Assembly: GCA_022788225.1 (NCBI GenBank) | Contig: JALEVO010000108.1 | Coordinates: 1 to 63,805, forward strand | Direction: 5' to 3' | Length of the DNA stretch: 63,805 nucleotides | Origin: Oscillospiraceae bacterium | Lineage (GTDB): Bacteria; Bacillota; Clostridia; Oscillospirales; Ruminococcaceae | In this document: positions 51,836-59,537 of the stretch, piece by piece | How the letters are laid out: every line of letters starts with the position of its first letter | Position numbering within the stretch: the stretch's first letter is position 1 | Made by a program: the position numbers and the translations under genes | Notes under the pieces: model-generated | Database searches by the model: none | The model's input: the letters and a program-made list of their open reading frames with translations, nothing else | Told to the model about the DNA's origin: nothing

Positions 51836-51904
51836 TTTCACAGAATAATACAAATTTCATATATGATAATTAGGATATTTATCAAAAAGGAGAGATTCAG
51901 TTTT

Positions 51905-54475
51905 ATGAAAATTATAGTAATAGGCGCAGTTGCTGCTGGAACAAAGGCGGCGGCAAAGCTGAAGCGTGAGGACCGTTCCTGCGTTGTGGACATCTATACA
52001 AAAAGCCGTGATATTTCTTATGCCGGCTGCGGACTGCCATATTATGTAGGCGGAGATATCGAAACAAGGGAGGAACTTATTGTAAATTCACCTGAAAAGT
52101 TTTCCGCTCTCACAGGTGCAGCTGTTCACACAGGACAGGCGGCAATCGGTGTAGATGCCAGTTCAAAAACCGTTACATTCCGCAATATGTCAGACGGTTC
52201 GGAATACACCGACAGTTATGACAAGCTTATCGTTGCCACAGGAGCAGTTCCGGTAATACCCGATATTAAAGGAACTGACCTCAGAGGTGTATTCACTGTC
52301 CGCACACCAGACGACGCCATTGCAATAAGAGAATACATCGAAAAAAACAACTGCAGAAAAGCTGTTGTTGCCGGGGCAGGCTTTATCGGAATGGAAATGG
52401 CTGAAAATCTTATGGCTCAGAAACTGTCGGTTACAGTTATGGATATGACTGCACAGATACTGTCTGATGTTCTCGACCCTGAAATAGCAGGATATGCCGC
52501 AAGAGAACTTCGCAAAAGCGGTCTGAAAATAATGACTGGTACTGCTGTTTCAGCAATAAAAGGTAACAGTGCTGTTTCTTCCGTTGTGACAAAAGCCGGA
52601 GAGATACCTGCTGACATGGTAATTCTAAGCACAGGCATACGCCCTGCAACAGAATTTCTTGAAAACACAGGCATTGAAATGTTCAAAGGCACCATTGTTG
52701 TGGACGAATATCAGAAAACAAATCTTGAGGATATATATGCTGTCGGCGACTGCGCTGTGGTAAAAAACCGTATAACCGGCGAAAAGCAGTGGTCTGCTAT
52801 GGGCTCAACCGCAAACATTACCGCAAGATGCCTTGCCAGAACGCTGACAGGCAAAAGCAGTGCATACGGCGGCTGTCTTGGCACGGGAGTTGTAAAGCTT
52901 TCAGAAAATCTTTCTGCTGGCAGGACAGGTCTTTCAGAAAAACAGGCAATTAATGCCGGTTTTGACGTTGTAACGGCAGTCTGCGTAACCGATGACAAGG
53001 CTCACTATTACCCCGGTTCTTCCGCTTTTGTCACAAAACTTATTGCAGACAGAAAAACTGAAAAGCTGCTTGGGTTACAGGTAATAGGAAGCGGCGCAGT
53101 TGACAAAATGACTGATATTGCCGTTGTCGGCATATCAGCCGGACTTAAAATCAGCGATTTTGACACAATGGATATGGCGTATGCTCCCCCGTTTTCTACT
53201 GCGATTCACCCATTTGTACAGGCCTGCTATGTACTCGGCAACAAAATAAGCGGAGCGTTTGAAAGCTTTACTCCTGCTGAATATCTTTCAGGCAAAGCAA
53301 AGGGTTACCGCATTATTGACGCTCACCCACAGCCGACTATTTTCGGAGCACAATGGGTTGACCTTGGAAAAGTTGACGGCGAAATTGAAGGTATCAGCAA
53401 AGACGAAAAGCTTCTGCTTGTATGTGCAAAGGGCAAGAGAGGATATTTCCTCCAGAACAGGCTGAAGTATTACGGATATACTAATACAAGAGTGCTGGAG
53501 GGCGGTGCTTTCTTCAACAGCGTCAAGGTAGAAAACCCATCCGGAACGATTTCTCCGGCGGAAATTAAGCGTGTCAAGGCACTTGGCTGTTTACAGGACA
53601 AGCGTTATCCTGATGTGTTCAATGTAAGGGTAATTACTAAAAACGGCAAGATATCTGCGGCAGACCAGTATGTCATTGCCAGAGCAGCTGAAAAGTTCGG
53701 CAGCGGCGAAGTCACAATGACTTCAAGACTTACACTTGAAATTCAGGGCGTTCACTATGCTGATTTGGAAGAAACAATAGCGTATCTCAACGAAAATAAC
53801 CTTTTAACAGGCGGAACAGGTTCTCTTGTGCGACCGGTGGTTTCCTGCAAGGGTACTACCTGTCAGTACGGTCTTATTGATACATTCGGTCTCAGCGAAA
53901 AAATCCACGAGCGCTTTTATCTGGGCTATCACGATGTTACTCTCCCCCACAAGTTCAAGATTGCTGTGGGCGGCTGTCCCAACAACTGTGTTAAACCTGA
54001 CCTTAACGACCTCGGTATCGTGGGTCAGCGTGTTCCGGTAATAAACAGTGAAAAGTGCAGAGGCTGTGCAAAATGTCAGGTTGAGATGAGCTGTCCTGTC
54101 AAGGCGGCAAAGCTTTCTGACGATAAGCTTATTATCGGTACTGACTGCAACAACTGCGGAAGATGCAAAGGCAAATGTCCGTTCGGCGCAATCACAGAAT
54201 ATACAGACGGCTACAAGGTCTATATCGGCGGCAGATGGGGCAAGAAATACGCAAACGGCAGACCACTTGAAAAATTGTTCCGCTCTGAAGAAGAAGTCAT
54301 GGAAATTATTGAAAACGCAATTCTCTTCTTCCGTGACGAGGGACTGTCCGGCGAACGTTTTGCCGATACAATCAGCAGACTTGGCTTTGAGTATGTTGAA
54401 GACAAGCTGTTAAACAACCATATTGACAAGGCGGCTGTTATGAATAAAAAAGTCAAAGGCGGAGCTACCTGCTGA
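51905..54475 (+). CDS. CoA-disulfide reductase / rhodanese / sulfite-reductase-like / ferredoxin fusion
   Basis: The 856-residue protein has four parts. Residues 1-450 are a pyridine-nucleotide-disulfide oxidoreductase with the single active Cys of CoA-disulfide reductases (DISYAGCGLPYYVGG) and an FAD site ending DIYAVGDCA. Residues 470-550 are rhodanese-like with catalytic Cys in LLVCAKGKRGYF. Residues 570-700 resemble the siroheme/4Fe-4S domain of sulfite and nitrite reductases (MTSRLTLEIQGV, CKGTTCQYGLIDT, VGGCPNNCVKPDLNDLG). Residues 710-770 hold two 4Fe-4S clusters (CRGCAKCQVEMSCP, CNNCGRCKGKCP). The first siroheme Cys pair is C-X4-C, one residue shorter than usual. It probably links thiol or persulfide reduction to sulfur oxyanion or sulfide chemistry. 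ATG 51905 is used. Confidence 0.85.
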   Translation: MKIIVIGAVAAGTKAAAKLKREDRSCVVDIYTKSRDISYAGCGLPYYVGGDIETREELIVNSPEKFSALTGAAVHTGQAAIGVDASSKTVTFRNMSDGSEYTDSYDKLIVATGAVPVIPDIKGTDLRGVFTVRTPDDAIAIREYIEKNNCRKAVVAGAGFIGMEMAENLMAQKLSVTVMDMTAQILSDVLDPEIAGYAARELRKSGLKIMTGTAVSAIKGNSAVSSVVTKAGEIPADMVILSTGIRPATEFLENTGIEMFKGTIVVDEYQKTNLEDIYAVGDCAVVKNRITGEKQWSAMGSTANITARCLARTLTGKSSAYGGCLGTGVVKLSENLSAGRTGLSEKQAINAGFDVVTAVCVTDDKAHYYPGSSAFVTKLIADRKTEKLLGLQVIGSGAVDKMTDIAVVGISAGLKISDFDTMDMAYAPPFSTAIHPFVQACYVLGNKISGAFESFTPAEYLSGKAKGYRIIDAHPQPTIFGAQWVDLGKVDGEIEGISKDEKLLLVCAKGKRGYFLQNRLKYYGYTNTRVLEGGAFFNSVKVENPSGTISPAEIKRVKALGCLQDKRYPDVFNVRVITKNGKISAADQYVIARAAEKFGSGEVTMTSRLTLEIQGVHYADLEETIAYLNENNLLTGGTGSLVRPVVSCKGTTCQYGLIDTFGLSEKIHERFYLGYHDVTLPHKFKIAVGGCPNNCVKPDLNDLGIVGQRVPVINSEKCRGCAKCQVEMSCPVKAAKLSDDKLIIGTDCNNCGRCKGKCPFGAITEYTDGYKVYIGGRWGKKYANGRPLEKLFRSEEEVMEIIENAILFFRDEGLSGERFADTISRLGFEYVEDKLLNNHIDKAAVMNKKVKGGATC

Positions 54476-54482
54476 TATATGC

Positions 54483-54521
54483 AATAAGGCGAAGGAATAA
54501 TATCCTCCGCCTTATTTTTCA
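54483..54521 (+). terminator. Intrinsic terminator of fusion gene
   Basis: AATAAGGCG / CGCCTTATT stem with an inner AGGA/TCCT stem and a T-run. Confidence 0.85.
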
Positions 54522-54552
54522 GAAACTACAGACTTTCGTGTAATTTTTCAAA

Positions 54553-54681
54553 TTACTGATTGTTCTGCTGTCTGTTGTTCTGTGCGTTGTTCTGCTGATT
54601 CTTCTGGTTCTGACCGTTCTGGTTGTTCTGTCTGTTCTGGTTGTTCTGATTGTTCTGCTGTTCATTTCTCTGATTATTCAT
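54553..54681 (-). CDS. Small Asn/Gln-rich protein (42 residues)
   Basis: The minus-strand frame from ATG 54681 to TAA 54553-54555 gives MNNQRNEQQNNQNNQNRQNN... : of 42 residues nearly all are Asn or Gln with a few Arg, Lys, Glu, Gly and Ala. GGAG lies eight bases upstream, so translation is plausible. It has no hydrophobic residues beyond Met and Ala. N/Q-rich tiny proteins occur in spores and as prion-like or matrix proteins, but no function can be assigned. The repetitive AAC/CAG codons also mean it could be a sequence artefact of low complexity. Confidence 0.6.
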   Translation of the reverse strand: MNNQRNEQQNNQNNQNRQNNQNGQNQKNQQNNAQNNRQQNNQ

Positions 54682-54829
54682 GGCTAACTCCATTGACCGC
54701 AGTTATAAAACAATGTACTTAACAGTATTTTATAAATGCAGTTCCACCTTTTTCAGCAGGCGGCAGCTGTATTTAAGCGGTTTCACACCGCATTGATATT
54801 ATTGACCGAAAATCAGAAAAAATTCAGCT

Positions 54830-55225
54830 TTATTTTTCAGCTTTTGCGTTTGTCTTTGCCATGAACTTTTCGCCGAAAACCACAAAGCGTTTATGTACGC
54901 CGTTTCCAATCTCGCCCTTTTCGTCCTCTGCTGAAACTCTGAATGTGATTTCCCTGCCGTTTACCTCTGTAACTTCGGCATACGCCTTAACTTTCATGCC
55001 CAATGGAGTTGCGGCTGTATGACTGATGTTCAGCATTGTTCCAACGGTGGTTTCGTCATTTTCCATAGCTTCTGCCACAGCTGCGGCGGCGGCTTTTTCC
55101 ATGAGTGCAGTCATCATTGGCGTTGCAAAGACGTCAAGAGAGCCGCTGCCTACTGCTGACGCGAGTTTTTCAGCTGTAACTGTTGTTTCTGCGGTTGAAT
55201 TCATACCGGTTCTGATTTCTTTCAT
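54830..55225 (-). CDS. Hotdog-fold thioesterase (FlK-like)
   Basis: The 131-residue protein has the layout of the fluoroacetyl-CoA thioesterase (FlK) family: VGSGSLDVFATPMMTALMEKAA, the catalytic-type Glu/Thr segment, ETTVGTMLNISHTAATPLG and a final IGNGVHKRFVV. It should hydrolyse an acyl-CoA. The physiological acyl group is unknown. RBS GGAG precedes the ATG. It stands alone on the minus strand. Confidence 0.85.
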   Translation of the reverse strand: MKEIRTGMNSTAETTVTAEKLASAVGSGSLDVFATPMMTALMEKAAAAAVAEAMENDETTVGTMLNISHTAATPLGMKVKAYAEVTEVNGREITFRVSAEDEKGEIGNGVHKRFVVFGEKFMAKTNAKAEK

Positions 55226-55283
55226 AGTTTTCTCCGTTCTGAGGTTTTTACTCTTGATTTATTATTTGTGTCAATAAAAAATA

Positions 55284-55369
55284 TGTAGGGGACGGCGCCC
55301 TCGACGTCCCGTGTGTAACCAGTTCAATAATATTAAAAATGCGGGACGTCGTGGGCGCCGTCCCCTACA
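55284..55369. repeat. Dispersed inverted-repeat element, copy 4 (86 bp)
   Basis: TGTAGGGGACGG...CCGTCCCCTACA ends with GGCGCCCTCGACGTCCCG and CGGGACGTCGTGGGCGCC arms and a short AT-rich loop. It lies 15-25 bases upstream of the tRNA-like sequence. Confidence 0.85.
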
Positions 55370-55392
55370 AAATAAAAGTTAACAGTTTAGAA

Positions 55393-55469
55393 TGGTGCGG
55401 AGCCCGGGAGTCGAACCCGTGTGCCTCCGTCAATAAGTGACGGCGCGCCATCCGATGCGCTATCTCCGC
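55393..55469 (-). tRNA. Degenerate tRNA-like sequence (loop ACTTATT)
   Basis: The 77-nt unit folds into acceptor GCGGAGA/GCTCCGC (mismatch at 7-66), D-arm GCGC/GCGC, anticodon stem CCGTC/GACGG, T-arm ACGGG-TTCGACT-CCCGG (mismatch at 49-65) and an encoded CCA. The anticodon loop reads ACTTATT, so position 33 is C (not U) and position 37 is U. The triplet 34-36 would be TTA, which pairs with the stop codon UAA. I judge it a tRNA pseudogene or tRNA-like element, not a working suppressor. Confidence 0.55.
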
Positions 55470-55545
55470 TTTTCATTTGCAAATCCCATGTTATCTCAAA
55501 TCAAATAAATTATACCACATTTTCAATTTTTCTTCAACTCCCCTG

Positions 55546-55573
55546 TTGATTTTTCCGGAAAATATGATATTAT
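55546..55573 (+). promoter_or_regulatory. Promoter of SDR/HD gene pair
   Basis: TTGATT (55546-55551), 16-bp spacer, TATTAT (55568-55573). Confidence 0.6.
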
Positions 55574-55606
55574 ATAAACAGACTAAAATTTCACAGAGGG
55601 GAAAAC

Positions 55607-56326
55607 ATGAAAAAAGCAGCAATAATAACAGGAGCATCAAGAGGTATCGGCAAAGCGGCTGCCTATGCCCTTGCGAATGCCGGATACATTCCGGTCATAA
55701 ACTATCTTAACAGCCGTGACAGTGCCGAACAGATTGCGGCAGAAACCGGAGGTATAGCGTTCTGCGCTGACGTGTCCGACAGTGACGCCGTTAAAAGAAT
55801 GACAGAAACCGCATACGAAAAATGCGGCGGTATCGACGTCCTTGTGAACAACGCCGGAATTTCAGTAACCGGACTTTTCACCGACATCACCCCCGAACAG
55901 GAGCAGAAGATACTGGACGTGAATCTTAGGGGCGTTTTTAACTGTACCCGTTACGCAGTACCTTACATGGTAAGGCAAAAGCACGGCAGAATAATTAATA
56001 TTTCATCTATGTGGGGAGAGGTAGGAGCGTCCTGCGAAGTGCATTACTCTGCCACAAAGGCGGCAGTTATCGGCTTTACCAAAGCACTTGCAAAGGAACT
56101 CGGACCGTCGGGCATAACCGTAAACTGCATTGCCCCCGGAGTTATTATGACCGATATGAATGCGCAGTACGGCGAAGAAGAACTGAATATTCTTAAAGAG
56201 GAAACACCCCTCCAGCGGCTGGGTACGCCTGAGGATATTGCCGGAGCAGTTTCGTTTTTAGCGTCTGATTCAGCCGGATTTATTACGGGACAGATTTTAG
56301 GCGTAAACGGCGGATTTGTTATATAA
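55607..56326 (+). CDS. Short-chain dehydrogenase/reductase, YmfI/FabG-like
   Basis: The 239-residue protein has TGASRGIGKAAAYALA, NNAGIS, the catalytic Ser in IINISSMWG, Tyr-x-x-x-Lys in VHYSATKAAV and the end GQILGVNGGFV. It is close to FabG and to YmfI, which reduces a 5-aminopentanone group on elongation factor P in Bacillus. No fatty-acid genes surround it. The ATG at 55607 follows GAGGGG. It precedes an HD-domain gene by 11 bases. Confidence 0.85.
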   Translation: MKKAAIITGASRGIGKAAAYALANAGYIPVINYLNSRDSAEQIAAETGGIAFCADVSDSDAVKRMTETAYEKCGGIDVLVNNAGISVTGLFTDITPEQEQKILDVNLRGVFNCTRYAVPYMVRQKHGRIINISSMWGEVGASCEVHYSATKAAVIGFTKALAKELGPSGITVNCIAPGVIMTDMNAQYGEEELNILKEETPLQRLGTPEDIAGAVSFLASDSAGFITGQILGVNGGFVI

Positions 56327-56337
56327 GGAGTATGAAA

Positions 56338-56928
56338 ATGTTTAGTGAAAGACTTGAAAAACAGATAGAATTTATAAAAGAGATCGACAAGCTTAAATCA
56401 ATAAAGCGTCAGACACTGCTTATAAACGAGGACAGACAGGAAAATGACGCTGAACACAGCTGGCACCTTGCAATGCTTGCGTTTTTGCTTGCAGAGTATT
56501 CAAACGAGAAAATTGACGTGCTGAAAACCATAAAAATGGTTCTGATACACGACATTGTTGAAATCGACGCCGGTGATACCTATTGCTACGACGACGAAGG
56601 GTACAAGACAAAAGCGGACAGGGAAACAAAAGCGGCGGAAAGAATTTTCGGTATACTTCCGGAGGACCAGTGCGCAGAACTCAAATCGCTGTGGCAGGAA
56701 TTTGAGGCAATGAATACGCCGGAATCGAAATTCGCCTGCGTTCTTGACAGATTACAGCCCATTCTGCTAAACTATTCCAAAGATGGTGTTTCATGGAAAA
56801 ATCACAAGGTAAAACGCAGTCAGGTTGAGGGCAGAAACCAGTGCACCAAAAATGGCTCGGAGGAATTATATAAGTATATAATGAGTATTATTTCTAAGGC
56901 GGCAGATGAGGGTATGCTGGAAGATTGA
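56338..56928 (+). CDS. HD-domain hydrolase, YfbR/HDDC2-like
   Basis: The 196-residue protein has ENDAEHSWHLAMLAFLLAEY, IKMVLIHDIVEIDAGDTYCYD and a late Asp in CVLDRLQPIL, the metal-binding pattern of the 5'-deoxynucleotidase group. ATG 56338 is preferred to 56332 because AAGGAG lies seven bases upstream of the former and only one base from the latter. It probably acts on nucleoside monophosphates. Confidence 0.8.
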   Translation: MFSERLEKQIEFIKEIDKLKSIKRQTLLINEDRQENDAEHSWHLAMLAFLLAEYSNEKIDVLKTIKMVLIHDIVEIDAGDTYCYDDEGYKTKADRETKAAERIFGILPEDQCAELKSLWQEFEAMNTPESKFACVLDRLQPILLNYSKDGVSWKNHKVKRSQVEGRNQCTKNGSEELYKYIMSIISKAADEGMLED

Positions 56929-57133
56929 GTGATTTTTCTGCGGTGTTTTATTGACTAAGGTATATTGTTAATTCTGCCAAAAAGAAAGATTAAAATTTTG
57001 TAAAGTTTATATAAAGGGTAGAAGTGTTTGAAAAGTGCCTGAAAAAAGGAAAAATTATATTGAAGTTTGCTTTTTATTATGATATATTTTAGGTACTGGA
57101 ATTTTATTTGTAATAGAAAGAATGAGGGTAGAA

Positions 57134-58975
57134 ATGAAAGAAAAAATGATTGCCGTCAGAGAAAAAATAAAGAAATTCAACGGCAAACGTGAGGAAAATT
57201 CTCAGAAATATAAAATGACTAATCTGTTTCTGACAATTCTTTTCCCGATTTTTATTGTTTGTATGGCGGAAATAAATCAGGCAAAAAAACTTTCCAAATT
57301 TGTGCTTTTTGCGGCTGAAAGACCGTCAGTCATGCTTTTCAATGTATTGATAGCATCGCTTATTTTCTATGGCTTTCTCCTGCTTTTCAAAAAAGGCTGG
57401 ATAGCCGTTTTATCTCAGTCATTCATATATATGGCACTGAGTATTACAGAACTTTTCAAGTTCAACACCAACGGAAACCATCTGATAATGACTGACATGA
57501 AGCTTGTCAAGAGCGTCAAAAGCCTGACTTCATTTGCGTATATCAAGATAACGCCGGTACTTGTAATTAATATACTTATCGTTGTGCTTTATTTTGCAGC
57601 GGTATTCTGGTTCAATCCGAAAATGAAAATGAAGATGTCAAGGCGTATAGTTCCGGCAATAGCCTGTATTGGTGCGTGTGTTTCAGTCGTTACAATTCCG
57701 GCAGTATCAAAACCGGTTTACTCACTTTTTGATGTTGACACAACAGCGGCAGACAACACCTTCAAGCTTAATGAGAAGTTTGACAATAACAGTTTTCTGG
57801 CGTTCTTCTGCCAGACTGCATCTGAAAATCTGGCAAACAGACTTACCGAACCGGAAAACTACAATGAAGATACTGTTTCAGCAATGATGAATGTTGACGT
57901 TAAAGATGATACCGCCGGTTCATTTGAAAACGAAAAGCCTAACGTTATCATGGTTATGTCAGAAGCGCTGGCTGATTTCAGACGCTTTGAGGACCAGCTT
58001 GACCTCAACATAGGCGATACATATCAGGGCTTTGACAATGTTGCCGCACAGGGCTATAAGGGCACTGCAATAGTTCCTACCTATGCAAGCTGGACTGTAA
58101 GAACAGAATTTGAACTCAATTTCGGTCTGCCGGTAAGGTCCCTTAATGACCCGAATATGCCGCAGCGTCTGCTTCTTGACAGAGCACAGCCGACAATTGC
58201 CTCATACTACAAAAGCTGGGGCTACTCAACAGCTTATGTTCACCCGTTTATGGGCTCATTCTACAGCAGACAGAGAGTTTATGCAAACTTCGGCTTTGAC
58301 CAGCTGATTTTTGATGAGGACTTCACAGTTCCGATAAACTATTACGGAACATATATTGATGACAAGACTGTTTTCAATCAGGTTGAAAAGCTTATCAAGG
58401 ACACCGACGAACCGCTTTTCCTCCACACAACAACAATGCAGAATCATCAGCCTTATGACCAGGGCGAAGACCCCAACGATGAAATGGGCAACTATTTCCA
58501 GTGGATTGAAAAGACTGGTACTGACTTTGAAGCATTTATAAATGACCTGAGCAAAATTGACGAACCGACAGTTGTTTTCATTATCGGTGACCATTATCCG
58601 TCACTCAAGGGCGAAAACAGCGTTTATGACCAGCTTGGCATGAATGGTGATAACTGCAGCGTTCTCTATGAGCAGCCGTTTATTATCTGGAGCAATTATG
58701 ACCTTGACTACAGTTCAGTGCCTGAGGAAGAATTTTCAGCATTCTATATGCCTTATGTTATAATGAACCTCATTGACGCTCCTAAGGATGAATTTATTCA
58801 GGCTATGCAGAATAAAATGGAAACACTGCCTGTTTACTCAACCAACTATGACCCGTCAGTTGAAAGAGATGAAGAACTCGATATTCTGACATACGACAGA
58901 ATTCTCGGCGATATCGTTTCATCAAATGCTATTCCTGAAGAACTCTACAAAACAGCTGAAGAAGCTGAAAACTGA
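57134..58975 (+). CDS. LtaS-like sulfatase-fold phosphatidylglycerol transferase
   Basis: The protein of about 613 residues has around five N-terminal membrane helices (residues about 35-190) and an extracellular sulfatase-type domain. Motifs include VIMVMSEALADFRRF (metal-binding Glu), the nucleophile region TYASWTVRTEFELNFG, HTTTMQNHQPY and IIGDHYPSL. It should build or modify glycerolphosphate polymer (lipoteichoic acid) at the outer membrane face. The usual LtaS nucleophile segment reads SGGTAxxE; here it is SWTVRTEFE, with Thr as the likely nucleophile. The start at 57134 (after GAGGG) or 57122 is uncertain. Confidence 0.82.
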   Translation: MKEKMIAVREKIKKFNGKREENSQKYKMTNLFLTILFPIFIVCMAEINQAKKLSKFVLFAAERPSVMLFNVLIASLIFYGFLLLFKKGWIAVLSQSFIYMALSITELFKFNTNGNHLIMTDMKLVKSVKSLTSFAYIKITPVLVINILIVVLYFAAVFWFNPKMKMKMSRRIVPAIACIGACVSVVTIPAVSKPVYSLFDVDTTAADNTFKLNEKFDNNSFLAFFCQTASENLANRLTEPENYNEDTVSAMMNVDVKDDTAGSFENEKPNVIMVMSEALADFRRFEDQLDLNIGDTYQGFDNVAAQGYKGTAIVPTYASWTVRTEFELNFGLPVRSLNDPNMPQRLLLDRAQPTIASYYKSWGYSTAYVHPFMGSFYSRQRVYANFGFDQLIFDEDFTVPINYYGTYIDDKTVFNQVEKLIKDTDEPLFLHTTTMQNHQPYDQGEDPNDEMGNYFQWIEKTGTDFEAFINDLSKIDEPTVVFIIGDHYPSLKGENSVYDQLGMNGDNCSVLYEQPFIIWSNYDLDYSSVPEEEFSAFYMPYVIMNLIDAPKDEFIQAMQNKMETLPVYSTNYDPSVERDEELDILTYDRILGDIVSSNAIPEELYKTAEEAEN

Positions 58976-58986
58976 TAAAAGGTAAC

Positions 58987-59016
58987 AGGGACGTTCCGGA
59001 CAGAGCGTCCCTTTAT
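58987..59016 (+). terminator. Intrinsic terminator after LtaS-like gene
   Basis: AGGGACG / CGTCCCT stem with a TTTATTT tail. Confidence 0.7.
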
Positions 59017-59031
59017 TTAAAGGAGGTAAAA

Positions 59032-59235
59032 ATGGAACAGAAAAAGCTTGACCGAATCAATTTTCTTGCAAAAAAATCCCGTGAAACCGGACTCACTCCC
59101 GAAGAAAAAAAGGAACAGGAGGCACTGAGAAACGAGTACCGCAGAAGTGTTGTGGGCAATCTTGAAGCACAGCTTAACAACACTTATATAGTCGAACCGG
59201 ACGGAAGAAAAATAAAAGTACAAAAACGGAGGTAA
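59032..59235 (+). CDS. DUF896 (YnzC-like) protein
   Basis: The 67-residue basic protein has the DUF896 pattern: LDRINFLAKKSRETGLTPEEKKEQEALRNEY (shown for recognition) and a second part with VGNLEAQLNNTYIVEPDG. In Bacillus a homologue is induced in the SOS response, but function is not known. AAAGGAGG precedes the ATG. The next gene starts seven bases later. Confidence 0.88.
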   Translation: MEQKKLDRINFLAKKSRETGLTPEEKKEQEALRNEYRRSVVGNLEAQLNNTYIVEPDGRKIKVQKRR

Positions 59236-59241
59236 ATCACA

Positions 59242-59514
59242 ATGTCAAACAATGAAAACAAGCCAAAGAACACAGCCATGATAAGAATTATCTTATACGT
59301 GGTTGTTATAATAATACTCTTTCTGGGTATTTTCGGAATCGTCAGCAGAAAAATCACAATACCTGTTTCCGCAACAATGCTGATTGCTGTTGCAGTATGG
59401 AACGGTATTGCATATCTCAAAGACGGAAAAAAGAAATCTGCTGCCTTTACTTTTGTCACATCAGCAATTCTCATTGCCATGTTAGTGGGATATTTTATTA
59501 CATCTTTTAAGTAA
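59242..59514 (+). CDS. Small membrane protein, unknown
   Basis: The 90-residue product has three hydrophobic stretches (IILYVVVIIILFLGIFGIV, ATMLIAVAVWNGIAYL, AFTFVTSAILIAMLVGYFI) separated by short basic loops. I do not recognise the family. It is flanked by the DUF896 and antiporter genes with close spacing, suggesting co-transcription. CGGAGG precedes the ATG. Confidence 0.7.
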   Translation: MSNNENKPKNTAMIRIILYVVVIIILFLGIFGIVSRKITIPVSATMLIAVAVWNGIAYLKDGKKKSAAFTFVTSAILIAMLVGYFITSFK

Positions 59515-59537
59515 GCAGTACAAAAAGGAGGTAATTA

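Noticed and set aside
54590-54680. Repeated TTCTG units that look like a short tandem array
   Set aside because: Spacing is that of codons (CAG and AAC on the other strand). There are no spacers, so this is not a CRISPR array.
55393-55469. A functional ochre suppressor tRNA
   Set aside because: C33, U37 and two helix mismatches argue against function, and UAA is a normal stop for many genes in the window.
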